DNA of 64,000 nt from Bacillota bacterium (GCA_023412665.1 JAEZCA010000045.1:43107-107106), one strand, 5' to 3'; shown: positions 17,301-26,069, counted from the first letter of the stretch. The notes: generated by a model not told the origin, from the sequence alone. Translations and numbers: made by a program.

Positions 17301-18122
17301 TCTTCATTCAGCGGAAAAATTACCAAGCCCAGGGTCTTTATACCCGTTTTCCCGGGCACCAATTGCGAATATGATTCTGCCAGGGCTTTTGAAAAAGCGG
17401 GAGGAGCGCCGGATGTCTTTATCGTTAAAAACCTGACGCCTGAGTGCATCAATGAGACCATAGTATCTATGGCAGACAGGATCAAAAACAGTCAGATAAT
17501 TATGTTCCCGGGCGGTTTTAGTGCCGGTGACGAGCCTGAGGGCTCAGGTAAATTTATTGCTACAGTTTTCAGAAATCCATATATCAAGGAAGCTGTAATG
17601 GAGCTGCTGCAAAAAAGGGACGGCCTGGTACTTGGTATATGCAACGGCTTCCAGGCGTTGATAAAGCTTGGGCTGCTGCCATATGGAGAGATAAGGGAAA
17701 TGGATGCAGACAGCCCGACTCTGACCTTTAACTCTATTGGCAGGCATGTCTCATGTATGGTAGAAACAAGGATAGCATCTGACAAATCACCCTGGTTCAA
17801 TAACGTCAAGACAGGTGATATACACACAATTGCCGTGTCACACGGAGAAGGAAGATTTGCTGCTTCCGAAGAGATAATCAGGGAGCTGGCAGCAAACGGC
17901 CAGATTGCAACACAGTATGTGGATACACAAGGTAAAGCCACATATGACGCAAGGTTCAATCCAAATGGCTCAATGTACGCCATTGAGGGCATTACAAGCC
18001 CGGACGGCAGGATACTCGGCAAGATGGGGCATTCCGAGAGAAAGGGCGCAAATGTCTGCATCAATGTACCCGGAAACAAGGATCAAATGTTGTTTGAAGC
18101 CGGTGTGAGGTATTTTGGATAA
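14316..18122 (+). CDS. purL: Phosphoribosylformylglycinamidine synthase, single-chain form
   Basis: 1268 residues; converts FGAR, glutamine and ATP to FGAM in purine synthesis. It is the fused clostridial type: synthase domains first, with TYWSDHCRHTTF, KNETHNHPTEIEPFGGAAT and GAGGVSVAIGELADG, then a second AIRS-like repeat (PAIGGKDSMSGTF), and a C-terminal glutaminase with PGTNCEYDSARAFEKAG, MFPGGFSAGDEPEGSGK, the nucleophile Cys in VLGICNGFQAL and SHGEGRF. ATG 14316 follows TTGAGGTG. It is not in an operon with other pur genes in this window. I see no purine riboswitch in the 150-bp leader. Confidence 0.96.
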   Translation: MNKLDGADQRNKVRRIFAEKKKGYDVEAQGIYRDLKSNLDLKGLEQVRIINRYDITDITDDEFEASKNVIFSVPPVDYVYEDSITLSPNERAFGVEYLPGQYDQRADSASQCIQFLTLGVRPRCKAARVIVLKGELSDDDLGRVKEYCINPVDSREAGMEKPDSLDMEIEYPSDVAVLKGFSSMNTDQLANVHNDLGMAMSLEDLEFCRQYFAQTEHRDPTITEIRLIDTYWSDHCRHTTFLTRINDIKYEDGLFNLFQKSVYERYITSRKFVYEDREKDITLMDLATIAMKELRKDGRLEDLDVSDEINACSIVVDARVNGRNEEWLVMFKNETHNHPTEIEPFGGAATCLGGAIRDPLSGRSYVYQAMRVTGSGDPRTSVKDTLPGKLPQRKITTGAAAGYSSYGNQIGLATGQVAEIYDEGYVAKRMEIGAVIGAAPKKNVIRLEPQPGDIIILLGGRTGRDGCGGATGSSKEHDEKSLLTCGAEVQKGNPPTERKIQRLFRDEKVSRMIKRCNDFGAGGVSVAIGELADGLDIDLDSVPKKYEGLDGTELAISESQERMAVVISKQDSDRFIQAAEDENLEATVVAVVTDTGRLRMKWRNKTIVDISREFLNTNGVKQNIDICVSEPKKKSLDEVLNNDISNKADNIEEAWLNNLKKLEHCSQKGLVERFDSTIGAGTILMPFGGRYQLSPAEGMAAKLPVIDGDTDTATLMSYGFNPAISKWSPFHGAVFAIIEAVAKIAAMGGDYRKARLTLQEYFEKPGKDPSRWGKPFSALLGAYYAQIKLGIPAIGGKDSMSGTFRDLDVPPTLVAFAVCVSDAGHVVSTEFKNTGSRAVLVKVCRDSYVLPDFEQLDRTYTRIHELAKAGRIIAAHSVRQGGIAEAVSRMCFGNMIGFEFENIDPAELFMPEYGSVILEINAEDDIDNMLEGLEYSIIGRTTERPAVLVNGTAIELDKMVEGWIQPLEKIFPTKAAVEVQGIETFSFIGKQDFKKSSFSGKITKPRVFIPVFPGTNCEYDSARAFEKAGGAPDVFIVKNLTPECINETIVSMADRIKNSQIIMFPGGFSAGDEPEGSGKFIATVFRNPYIKEAVMELLQKRDGLVLGICNGFQALIKLGLLPYGEIREMDADSPTLTFNSIGRHVSCMVETRIASDKSPWFNNVKTGDIHTIAVSHGEGRFAASEEIIRELAANGQIATQYVDTQGKATYDARFNPNGSMYAIEGITSPDGRILGKMGHSERKGANVCINVPGNKDQMLFEAGVRYFG

Positions 18123-18144
18123 TAGATAGTATGTACTAGGGTGT

Positions 18145-18290
18145 GGTGTGCAAAAACCTTAGCTTCTGGGCACATAATGCTATATGTGAGTTTCCATAAC
18201 TCAACGATACCAGCATTATGTGCCCTTATTATTGAAAACTTACAATAAATTCTATAAAATTATGCCCAGAACTAAGAAAATTTGCACACC
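18145..18290. repeat. 146-bp nested inverted-repeat (MITE-like fold-back) element
   Basis: Outer ends 18145-18172 and 18263-18290 are 28-nt imperfect inverted repeats beginning GGTGTGCAAA and sharing CTTAG and TTCTGGGCA. Inside, GGGCACATAATGCT (18168-18181) is a perfect inverse of 18212-18225, giving a second stem with a 30-nt loop. No coding frame is present. It looks like a non-autonomous transposable element, although no clear target duplication is visible. The remaining 18291-18494 sequence holds no gene that I can support. Confidence 0.6.
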
Positions 18291-18494
18291 CATATGCCGG
18301 CTGGATGAAAACAGTTACCATGTGCTAACTGTCAAGTGCACACTGTTGTTTGTTGCCTTATATAAAATTATGACATATAATATTATCTTGATTGGCTCCA
18401 AGCAGATTTTGGTATAGATAAAATAATTGCATTTGTATTTTAAGCTGTTATGATGGCAAAATATTTTGATGAGCATAATGAGGAGGACTTTTAT

Positions 18495-19964
18495 ATGAAT
18501 AAGAAAAAGCTTAATATATTGTTTGTCTCAGCGGAAGTGACACCCTTTGCAAAGACCGGCGGGCTTGCCGACGTGGCAGGCTCTCTGCCCAAGGCCTTGG
18601 CTGAGCTTGGGCATGATGTTCGTGTGGTCATGCCAAAATACCGGTTGATCAAGGGCGATTTTGATTATGTTGCCGATTTCCCGGTACAGCTGGACCAGTC
18701 TGTTGAGACCTGTATAATAAGAATGACAGAGGTACCTTACAAATTAAACGGAAGAAAAAAAGGCCTTAAGGTCTACTTCACCGACAGCTACAGACTATTT
18801 GACAGGGATGGGATATACGGACATTTTGACGACGGTGAACGGTTTGTTTTCTTCTGCAAGGCTGTTTTGAACATGCTGCCTGTTATTAACTTCAAACCGG
18901 ATATAATACATTGCAATGACTGGCATACAGGTCCCATGTGCCTGCTATTGAAGGAGCAGTATTGCCATGACAGGAGATATAGCGGCATTTCAACTTTATT
19001 TACAATTCATAATCTTGAATACCAGGGCCATTTTTCAAACAATATTGTAAATCTCCTGAATTGCAGCTACGATGTCTTTGATCCTGAAAAAGCCGAGTTT
19101 TACGGTATGTTTAATTTTATGAAAACCGGACTTGTCTATTCGGATGCAATTAGCACTGTCAGCAGGGTTTACGCAGAGGAAATTAAAACGCCTCAATACG
19201 GTGAACGCCTTGAAGGGCTTCTGCAAAGACGTTCAGCTGATCTGTTCGGTATTCTGAACGGTTTGGATTATAACGAGTTTAACCCCGAGACCGATAAGCT
19301 CATTGAAAAAAATTATACTGTGGCCAATGTGAATGACAAGAAGCTCAATAAAACTGCCCTCCAGAAGGAAATGGGGCTGCCGGCGAGGGATGTTCCTCTG
19401 ATTGGACTTGTATCCAGACTGTCGGGTCAAAAAGGACTGAACCTGATAATTGACCGTGCAGATGAGATGCTGTCAAAGGATATACAATTTGTACTGCTTG
19501 GAACCGGGGATGACTACTATCACGACCAGTTCAGGAGGATAATCGAAAGGTATCCGGGTAAAATAGCAGCTCATCTGGGATTTCATCAGGAGCTTGCCCA
19601 AAGGATATATGCAGGCAGCGATATGTTCCTCATGCCTTCAAGATTTGAGCCATGTGGACTTGGCCAGCTGATCAGCCTTCGCTTTGGTACAATACCGGTG
19701 GTCAGAGCTACCGGCGGTCTTGCGGAGACTATCTTGGACTATAACAGGGACCCTGAAAATGGTAATGGCTTCTCCTTTGTCAATTTTTCGGCGGATGAGA
19801 TGATGGATGCGATAAACAGGGCTGTCAATGTGTATAATAAATACCCTGAAGAATGGAACAAGCTGGTTGTAAGGGCAATGGAGCAGGATTTTTCATGGAA
19901 GGCATCCGCAGTGAAATATGAAGAATTATACAATCACATTATTGACAAGAGGAAGAATGGATGA
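18495..19964 (+). CDS. glgA: Glycogen synthase (ADP-glucose, GT5)
   Basis: About 489 residues. The N-terminal Rossmann domain has the ADP-glucose motif FAKTGGLADVAGSLPKAL; the C-terminal domain has LVSRLSGQKG and PSRFEPCGLGQL with the conserved Glu, then RATGGLAETI. It extends alpha-1,4-glucan from ADP-glucose. The frame is open from 18450 but ATG 18495 has GAGGAGG upstream and the standard family N-terminus (KKLNILFVSAEVTPFAKTGG). Other glycogen genes are not in the window. It overlaps nth by four bases. Confidence 0.95.
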   Translation: MNKKKLNILFVSAEVTPFAKTGGLADVAGSLPKALAELGHDVRVVMPKYRLIKGDFDYVADFPVQLDQSVETCIIRMTEVPYKLNGRKKGLKVYFTDSYRLFDRDGIYGHFDDGERFVFFCKAVLNMLPVINFKPDIIHCNDWHTGPMCLLLKEQYCHDRRYSGISTLFTIHNLEYQGHFSNNIVNLLNCSYDVFDPEKAEFYGMFNFMKTGLVYSDAISTVSRVYAEEIKTPQYGERLEGLLQRRSADLFGILNGLDYNEFNPETDKLIEKNYTVANVNDKKLNKTALQKEMGLPARDVPLIGLVSRLSGQKGLNLIIDRADEMLSKDIQFVLLGTGDDYYHDQFRRIIERYPGKIAAHLGFHQELAQRIYAGSDMFLMPSRFEPCGLGQLISLRFGTIPVVRATGGLAETILDYNRDPENGNGFSFVNFSADEMMDAINRAVNVYNKYPEEWNKLVVRAMEQDFSWKASAVKYEELYNHIIDKRKNG

Positions 19965-20623
19965 CTAAGAAGGAAAGAGTTAATAAAGTAATAGAGAATT
20001 TGGAGAAGATGTATCCAGAGGCTGCCTGTTCGTTGGATTACAAGGATCCACTCCAGCTTATGGTCGCTACACAGCTGGCCGCTCAGTGCACTGATGCACG
20101 GGTGAATATAGTGACAAAGGATCTGTTTGAGAAATATAAAACGGTGTATGATTTTGCAAATGCTGATTTGGAGGAGTTGGAGCAAAATATCAGGTCAACC
20201 GGCTTTTATCATAACAAGGCGAAAAATATAATTGCTGCCTGCAGAATGATCATTTCGGACTTTGGAGGAAAGGTCCCGTCCGATATGGAAAGCCTGCTGA
20301 GGCTTCCCGGGGTGGGCAGGAAAACGGCCAATCTGCTTCTTAATGACTGTTTTGGAGTACCCGGAATTGTTGTGGATACACATGCCAAAAGGCTGTCCAA
20401 TCGTATAGGCTTGACAAAAAACGAGGACCCCGAAAAAATAGAATATGATTTGATGAAGCAAATACCCAGAGATAAGTGGGGGAGCTTTTGTCATCAGCTC
20501 GTCTACCATGGGAGGGCTTTATGCAATGCAAGGAAGCCATTATGTGAAAATTGTGATATAAGAGAGTTTTGCGATTTTTTAAAGAATGCTGAAGTAAAAC
20601 CTGGCAAAAAGCCAAATAAGTGA
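19961..20623 (+). CDS. nth: Endonuclease III (DNA glycosylase/AP lyase)
   Basis: 220 residues. Helix-hairpin-helix LPGVGRKTANLLL contains the catalytic Lys, VVDTHAKRLSNRIGL the catalytic Asp, and the C-terminal [4Fe-4S] cluster is CNARKPLCENCDIREFC (Cx6Cx2Cx5C). It removes oxidised pyrimidines and nicks abasic sites in base excision repair. Its ATG overlaps the glgA stop (ATGA), so the two are translationally coupled. Confidence 0.95.
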   Translation: MTKKERVNKVIENLEKMYPEAACSLDYKDPLQLMVATQLAAQCTDARVNIVTKDLFEKYKTVYDFANADLEELEQNIRSTGFYHNKAKNIIAACRMIISDFGGKVPSDMESLLRLPGVGRKTANLLLNDCFGVPGIVVDTHAKRLSNRIGLTKNEDPEKIEYDLMKQIPRDKWGSFCHQLVYHGRALCNARKPLCENCDIREFCDFLKNAEVKPGKKPNK

Positions 20624-20746
20624 CGTAAGTAAGTCATATTATCGAAAATTTCGATTTACTATTTAAAACTTTTGTCAACTAATATAAAATAAATAATTGT
20701 ATGGGAGAGTTTGGTTCAAAGGCTTATATATGAGGTGAGGATTACT

Positions 20747-23005
20747 ATGGCAGAAGGTTCCGAAAAAATTACCTCCGGCAGATCAAAAAGAAACTCTGGA
20801 TCGCCAGTTAAGCAGAATAAAGGTACGGCAGGCAGGAAAGGCCGCATAATAAAGCTGACAGATGCCAAGCATGCCGATACGGCAAAACTGAAGGACCTGA
20901 CGCAGGACAATGTGATATTTGCCATGGACATCGGTACACGTACGGTCATAGGTGTTATCGGCGTGCAGGAGGAACAATGCTTCCGCATTCTGGCCACGGA
21001 GGTATGTGAGCATAAAAGCAGAGCCATGATGGACGGACAGGTCCATGACATTGAGCAGGTTGCAGCTACCGCGTCGGAGGTTAAGAATAAGCTTGAAGCG
21101 AGGATCGGGTTCAAGCTGAAGCGCGTCGCTATAGCCGCAGCAGGCAGGGTCCTCAGAACCAGCCAGGTCAAGGTGGAAAAAAATCTAGAGCAGGGTAGTG
21201 AGATAGATTCCGATTTTGTAAGCAGCCTTGAGATAGAAGGAATACAGCGTGCGCAAATGATGCTGGATGAAGAATTGGCTGACGTGGATAAAACACAGTT
21301 TTATTGTGTTGGCTACAGTGTAATAAATTATTATCTGAACGGATATATGATATCCAAATTGACAGGACATAAGGGAAAGACAGCCGGAGTTGATCTGCTT
21401 GCAACATTTTTACCACTGATCGTAGTGGATAGTCTTTACTCGGTTGTCAACAGGATTGGGCTGGAGGTTGCCAGCCTTACGCTTGAACCGATTGCGGCTA
21501 TCAATGCAACGATCCCGCCTGATCTCAGACTATTGAATCTTGCGCTGGTCGATATAGGCGCGGGAACATCAGATATAGCTCTTACCAGGGACGGCAGCGT
21601 TTATGCGTATGCAATGGCCTCGATAGCAGGAGATGAAATAACTGAAAGGATATCCCAGCGCTATCTTGTCGATTTTAGTACAGGTGAAAAAATTAAAATC
21701 GCCCTGTCATCAAAGAAGGAAAACATAGTTTTTACGGATATACTAAAAATCAGGCATACAATTGCTGCTGCGGATGTTTTGAGGGACATCGAAGAATCAA
21801 TACAATTGCTGGCGACAACAATTTCCCAAAAGATACTTGAGTTCAATCAGAAGGCTCCAAATGCCATATTCCTCGTCGGCGGCGGCAGCAGGATACCTTT
21901 GCTTCCCCAGATGATAGCCCAGCAGCTTGGCCTGCCGGAGGACAGAGTCGTAGTAAGAAGCAGAGATGTGATCAAGGGTTTGAAATATGATGATAAAAAG
22001 CTGTCGGGACCTGAATCCATAACGCCTTACGGCATTGCAGTCACTGCTCAGATGTACAGCGGAAAGGATTTTCTTTCCGTTACCGTAAATGAAAGAAAAA
22101 TAAAACTGTTTAATTCGAAAAAGCTTACTGTGGCTGATGCGCTGATAATATATGGTTTCGATGCCGAAAACCTTATAGGCCGGTCGGGCAGGGGAATAAC
22201 ATTCTCTGTGAATGATGATGTACGCAGAGTACGCGGTGAATTCGGAAAGGCCGCGGAAATCTTTGTGAACGGAAAATCGACCAGTCTGGATGCGGCTATA
22301 TCCTTCGGAGACAATATAACCGTGATTCCGGCACAGGATGGTAAAAATGCCTCGGTCAAAGCTTATGAGCTTACATCTGACTACTATACAGGGTCTGTAA
22401 AATTGAACGGAAATCCTGTCGATATCAGCACCGTAATAACAATTAACGGCATTCCGTCCAATAAGGATACAGATATCAATGACGGCGATATAGTCAGGAT
22501 ATACCGTATAAAAACCCTTGGCGACCTTCTGGTGGCTGCAGGCTTTACCGGAATGGAGACATATGATATCGATGTGAACGGCACTAGCGCAGATGATCTT
22601 GATTATGTTCTCAAGGACAGGGATCAGGTGAGCTGTACAAAAAAGACAAAAAAAATTGATAATTTCGTTAAACAGGATTTGGTTGATGACGAAGTGAGCA
22701 CAGGCGGCGAGAAACTGAATGATAACAACAGGCTGAATGACGATCAGGCAGGCAGTGATATGTTGATGGATGAGAGCCGTGCAAGCTATTTGGAGATAAC
22801 TGTTAACGGTAGAATAACTCGTATAAAGGATAATGGATCGCAGCATATTTTTGTAGACATATTCAACTATATCGATTTTGATTTATCAAAACCCCAGGGG
22901 ACTATAGCACTAAAGCTTAACGGAAAACCAGCCGCATTTACGGACAGGATAAAACAAGGAGATAATATAGAAATATATTGGAAAAGAACGAATTCTGATA
23001 TATAA
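20747..23005 (+). CDS. Long FtsA/actin-fold protein with C-terminal ubiquitin-like repeats
   Basis: About 752 residues. After a basic Ser/Lys/Gly-rich tail (~50 residues), residues ~60-430 form an FtsA/PilM-type actin fold: VIFAMDIGTRTVIGVIG, LALVDIGAGTSDIAL and FLVGGGSRIPLLP. Unlike FtsA (~420 residues, short amphipathic tail), it continues ~320 residues with several small repeats of the type KKLTVADALIIYGF, INGIPSNKDTDINDGDIVRI and LNGKPAAFTDRIKQGDNIEI, reminiscent of MoaD/ThiS-like or SLBB folds. It is probably a clostridial FtsA paralogue, not the division FtsA. Start chosen at ATG 20747 with GAGGTGAGG upstream. No ftsZ nearby. Confidence 0.7.
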   Translation: MAEGSEKITSGRSKRNSGSPVKQNKGTAGRKGRIIKLTDAKHADTAKLKDLTQDNVIFAMDIGTRTVIGVIGVQEEQCFRILATEVCEHKSRAMMDGQVHDIEQVAATASEVKNKLEARIGFKLKRVAIAAAGRVLRTSQVKVEKNLEQGSEIDSDFVSSLEIEGIQRAQMMLDEELADVDKTQFYCVGYSVINYYLNGYMISKLTGHKGKTAGVDLLATFLPLIVVDSLYSVVNRIGLEVASLTLEPIAAINATIPPDLRLLNLALVDIGAGTSDIALTRDGSVYAYAMASIAGDEITERISQRYLVDFSTGEKIKIALSSKKENIVFTDILKIRHTIAAADVLRDIEESIQLLATTISQKILEFNQKAPNAIFLVGGGSRIPLLPQMIAQQLGLPEDRVVVRSRDVIKGLKYDDKKLSGPESITPYGIAVTAQMYSGKDFLSVTVNERKIKLFNSKKLTVADALIIYGFDAENLIGRSGRGITFSVNDDVRRVRGEFGKAAEIFVNGKSTSLDAAISFGDNITVIPAQDGKNASVKAYELTSDYYTGSVKLNGNPVDISTVITINGIPSNKDTDINDGDIVRIYRIKTLGDLLVAAGFTGMETYDIDVNGTSADDLDYVLKDRDQVSCTKKTKKIDNFVKQDLVDDEVSTGGEKLNDNNRLNDDQAGSDMLMDESRASYLEITVNGRITRIKDNGSQHIFVDIFNYIDFDLSKPQGTIALKLNGKPAAFTDRIKQGDNIEIYWKRTNSDI

Positions 23006-23065
23006 TCTATGTGTATTTGCACTGGTCTTTGATATTGTCGACAAAGCTTTCGGGGGGCATTATCA

Positions 23066-24790
23066 CTGAAGTATGTAAAGGGTAGAAACTATACAAAATA
23101 TGAATATTATGAACTGATCTATTTAAGAACTACGCTTGTTTTCCTAATAGCATCGTCAGTCATATATTTTTCACAGAGCATCCTTCTCTCGGGGAAATCC
23201 ATCATTTATGATCCAGCCCAGAGAATCAGGTTTATTTTAAGCTTGGCAGTATGCGCAGTGGTTTTTGGCATTCATTATTTAAGACATATCCTTTTCAACA
23301 AATTCCTGTTGGAGAATACTCTGGTTTATTATCTGGAAAAGATATTCTCCCTTTTATTAATGTCTGCGATAATAATATATTCCGGAATCGGTTATTGGTT
23401 CTATATTGGCCTTTTGCTGCCGATAATTATGGGAACGTACATAAAAGGCGGCAAGTGCGGATATACGATATTGGCTTTTTCCTTTGCAGGCCACATGCTG
23501 CTCTATTATGTCAAGAATATGGCTGCTATAAGAGCTGAGGGCATAAGGATAGCCGATGGTGTTTTATTTATTGTTCCATGTTACATAGTATTATTTGTTG
23601 CGGTGTCCTTTTTCAGCAGGCTTTATAGATGCAGGATCGAAGAGGAGATAAGCAATAGGGTTAAAATTGAACAGTTCGAAGAGCGCTGCATGAAATTGGA
23701 GCTGGCCGCAGAAGATATCAAGCAAAAATATGACAGACTGTTCTCGAATTCAGGTAAGCTTGAGGAATCAAACAAGGTACTATCAAAAAGCATTGCAGAG
23801 TTTTATACACTTAATCAGATAAGCCAGGCTATAGGCTCGATACTTGATATAAAAGAATTGTTAAAGCGTCTTAATGATATTATCCTGGGTGTTATGGGGG
23901 TAAGCTATTCGACAATAATCCTGTATGATGAGAGCACTAACCGCTTAAAGGTACATACTACAAACATTTCGAATATTAACGAACTGGCAACAATAACTGA
24001 TAATATAAACAGCGGAGTGCTGGTGGATGCCATGAATAAGGGAGAAAGCATACTTGAGAATAATGTGGATTACTTTCAGTATATTTTTACCTGCGGGCGG
24101 AACATAAATTCACTTATGTGTATTCCTCTGACTACAAACTCAAGAAAATTCGGACTGATCCTGGTTGAGCACACCTTCAGCAACGCTTTTGATGATGAGA
24201 ATGTAAGATTCCTGAATATAATATCACAGCAGGTCGGAATAGTTATGGAAAATGCCGAGTTGTATTACCAGATGAAGGAAGTCGCCAGAAGAGACGGGTT
24301 GACGGGTATTTACAACAGGCAGTATTTTCAGGAGCGTCTTGAAATTGAATTCAAGGAGGCAAAAAGGGATAACTACCCCTTATCGCTTGCAATATTTGAT
24401 ATAGACTTTTTCAAGAAGTTTAATGATACATATGGGCATATGTTTGGAGACAGGGTGCTGATTTCTACCGTAGAGGTCGTTAAGGCAGAGCTAAGGAAAA
24501 ATGATATGATCGCAAGGTTTGGCGGAGAAGAATTTATAATACTTCTGCCAAGAACAAATCTGTCCGATGCCTACGAGAAGGTGGAAATCCTCAGAAAAAA
24601 AATATCTGAGAATGTTATAGAGGATAATCTGATAAGCGCATCCGTCACAGCAAGCTTTGGAATTTCTTCGTTTGACGAATGCGCGTTCAATGAGAACGAT
24701 CTTGTGAGAACAGCTGACGATGCGCTATACGATGCCAAGTCGGCAGGACGCAATTGTGTGACGACAGCAAGAAAATTATACGAGTATTGA
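23066..24790 (+). CDS. Membrane GAF-GGDEF protein (diguanylate cyclase)
   Basis: An N-terminal region with several hydrophobic segments, then a coiled coil (EERCMKLELAAEDIKQKY...), a GAF domain (residues ~250-400 from 23066) and a GGDEF domain: DGLTGIYNRQYFQERL, FDIDFFKKFNDTYGH, active site ARFGGEEFIIL and an RKND inhibitory I-site five residues before it. It should make c-di-GMP in response to a membrane or GAF signal. The frame is open upstream to 23033 without ATG, GTG or TTG before TTG 23243; CTG 23066, eight bases after GGGGG, would add 59 residues including the first membrane helix (TTLVFLIASSVIYFSQS). I use CTG with moderate confidence; TTG 23243 lacks a good ribosome site. Confidence 0.85.
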   Translation: MKYVKGRNYTKYEYYELIYLRTTLVFLIASSVIYFSQSILLSGKSIIYDPAQRIRFILSLAVCAVVFGIHYLRHILFNKFLLENTLVYYLEKIFSLLLMSAIIIYSGIGYWFYIGLLLPIIMGTYIKGGKCGYTILAFSFAGHMLLYYVKNMAAIRAEGIRIADGVLFIVPCYIVLFVAVSFFSRLYRCRIEEEISNRVKIEQFEERCMKLELAAEDIKQKYDRLFSNSGKLEESNKVLSKSIAEFYTLNQISQAIGSILDIKELLKRLNDIILGVMGVSYSTIILYDESTNRLKVHTTNISNINELATITDNINSGVLVDAMNKGESILENNVDYFQYIFTCGRNINSLMCIPLTTNSRKFGLILVEHTFSNAFDDENVRFLNIISQQVGIVMENAELYYQMKEVARRDGLTGIYNRQYFQERLEIEFKEAKRDNYPLSLAIFDIDFFKKFNDTYGHMFGDRVLISTVEVVKAELRKNDMIARFGGEEFIILLPRTNLSDAYEKVEILRKKISENVIEDNLISASVTASFGISSFDECAFNENDLVRTADDALYDAKSAGRNCVTTARKLYEY

Positions 24791-24794
24791 TTTC

Positions 24795-25442
24795 TCATTG
24801 TATTTTTAAAGATTTTATCATATTCTCAAATATATGTTTTTGCCTTTTATCCCATTTCTCTTCGGGAACAAAATAGCTAAGGCGGTACATGTTATTGCCG
24901 GATTTTATAAAAAACTCCGAACCCTTTATATATCCGTTTCCGGAAGCTATCGAATAATCCCACAGAATTCCTTCCTTTCCACCGGCTTCTGCTTTTTTGA
25001 TATTGAAGTATTTATATGTATTGTGTGAGGAGGCAATTGATTTTTCCAGGAATGACTCCAGATCCTCATCCAGCATCCACACCTGGACAAAGCCATGAGA
25101 GTCGCTTTCCCTGTTTCTGAAGGCTATATGGTAGAGTATTTCACTGCCCTGAAAATCCAGCTCCTCCAATTGAAAGGCAGATGGATAATCAAAGCTGAAA
25201 TCACCTTCAATTGATTTGTAATTTGTGAATTGCTCCGCTCTTGTCTTGATGGGGGAAAAGGCCGTGATTGCTTTGGAATCCGGATATTTATGATTTATCA
25301 GGATTTTATCAACGGATAAGGCATAAGGATACGAAAATTCAATATATGGATCGATGCAGATGCTAAACAGCAGGACGTGATCAAGCAAATAGCTTCCGGC
25401 AAAAAAGAAGACCAGCCAGATGAATAGTACGGATGATATCAT
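24795..25442 (-). CDS. Membrane-anchored protein, PsbP-like C-terminus, function unknown
   Basis: About 215 residues: an N-terminal membrane segment (SSVLFIWLVFFFAGSYLL), then an extracytoplasmic part whose pattern (GDFSFDYPSAFQLEELD, HGFVQVWMLDEDLESFL, EGILWDYSI, FIKSGNNMYRLSYFV, FENMIKSLKI) resembles PsbP/MOG1-type domains. The lipoprotein at 788 has a similar region. ATG 25442 with AAAGGCTGATA upstream is preferred; ATG 25484 is possible. Convergent with the GGDEF gene, four bases between stops. Confidence 0.6.
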   Translation of the reverse strand: MISSVLFIWLVFFFAGSYLLDHVLLFSICIDPYIEFSYPYALSVDKILINHKYPDSKAITAFSPIKTRAEQFTNYKSIEGDFSFDYPSAFQLEELDFQGSEILYHIAFRNRESDSHGFVQVWMLDEDLESFLEKSIASSHNTYKYFNIKKAEAGGKEGILWDYSIASGNGYIKGSEFFIKSGNNMYRLSYFVPEEKWDKRQKHIFENMIKSLKIQ

Positions 25443-25553
25443 TATCAGCCTTTTTTTAATGTTTGTGAAATACAATACTATCATAAAACCATACCATATC
25501 CTCGTTGCAGCACATTGTTCAACCCGCCGCTCATGGAGGTGGGGCGGGGGAGC

Positions 25554-25588
25554 GTTTCAACGAGGCGGGGCCAATTTGTTGCCTCGTT
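25554..25588 (-). repeat. Hairpin repeat, family B copy 1 (minus orientation)
   Basis: AACGAGGC, 14-nt loop, GCCTCGTT, preceded by GTTTC. Read on the minus strand it gives GCCTCGTTGAAAC, the same hairpin stem, loop length and flank as 46302-46336. The downstream section shared by copies 2 and 3 is absent. Confidence 0.6.
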
Positions 25589-25794
25589 ATATGTATTTAT
25601 ATGTGGATTGTTTATATGTAATGATAAGTTTAGATAAGACATGCACCAATATCGATACCAATCGTATCATGATAATATCAGACCTTTTAGAGGGGGAGTC
25701 CGTGCATGAGGATTATGGTGGTCAAGATGCCCAGGTTTTTCGGAAATTTGATCAAGAAAGTACTTAGAATGAACTGACATGAAGCCACATAATC
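25589..25794. other. Intergenic stretch without a supported gene
   Basis: An open frame of 115 codons crosses 25420-25767, but it runs through the hairpin repeat and the start of the minus-strand gene and has no ribosome site. I see no known RNA here. Confidence 0.4.
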
Positions 25795-25836
25795 GAAGCG
25801 ACATAAAAAGGGTCCGTATACTTTTTATGTCGCTTC
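25795..25836. terminator. Perfect 16-bp hairpin downstream of rpmB
   Basis: GAAGCGACATAAAAAG, 10-nt loop, then its exact reverse complement, 45 bases beyond the rpmB stop (minus strand). It likely ends rpmB transcription; the U-rich stretch is inside the stem. Confidence 0.7.
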
Positions 25837-25880
25837 AATATAAATGAATATTTTGTTGCAATTCAAGCTTCTGATATTTC

Positions 25881-26069
25881 TCAGACTGCTCTTGTTACCT
25901 TGTTGGAACGCAGGCATCTGGAACATACATTTATTGATTTCGGTGTGCCTTTATCAATAACTCTGACTTTTTTTACATTGGGTTTCCAGAACCTGTTTGT
26001 CCTTCTGACCGAGTGGCTCACATTATTGCCGTATACGGTATCTTTGCTGCAAATCTCACATTTTGCCAT
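25881..26069 (-). CDS. rpmB: Ribosomal protein bL28
   Basis: 62 residues: MAKCEICSKDTVYGNNVSHS, then RRTNRFWKPNVKKVR and CSRCLRSNKVTRA. Two CxxC pairs (CEIC, CSRC) are present, so this is the zinc-binding form of L28. AAGGAGGTG precedes the start on the minus strand. Single-gene unit. Confidence 0.97.
   Translation of the reverse strand: MAKCEICSKDTVYGNNVSHSVRRTNRFWKPNVKKVRVIDKGTPKSINVCSRCLRSNKVTRAV

Noticed and set aside
21797..22846. 349-codon minus-strand open frame opposite the FtsA-like gene
   Set aside because: Cys/Tyr/Ile-rich shadow of a clearly coding plus-strand gene; no ribosome site or domain.
25420..25767. Plus-strand open frame of 115 codons between two minus-strand genes
   Set aside because: Runs through a hairpin repeat, overlaps the N-terminus of a better minus-strand gene and has no ribosome site.
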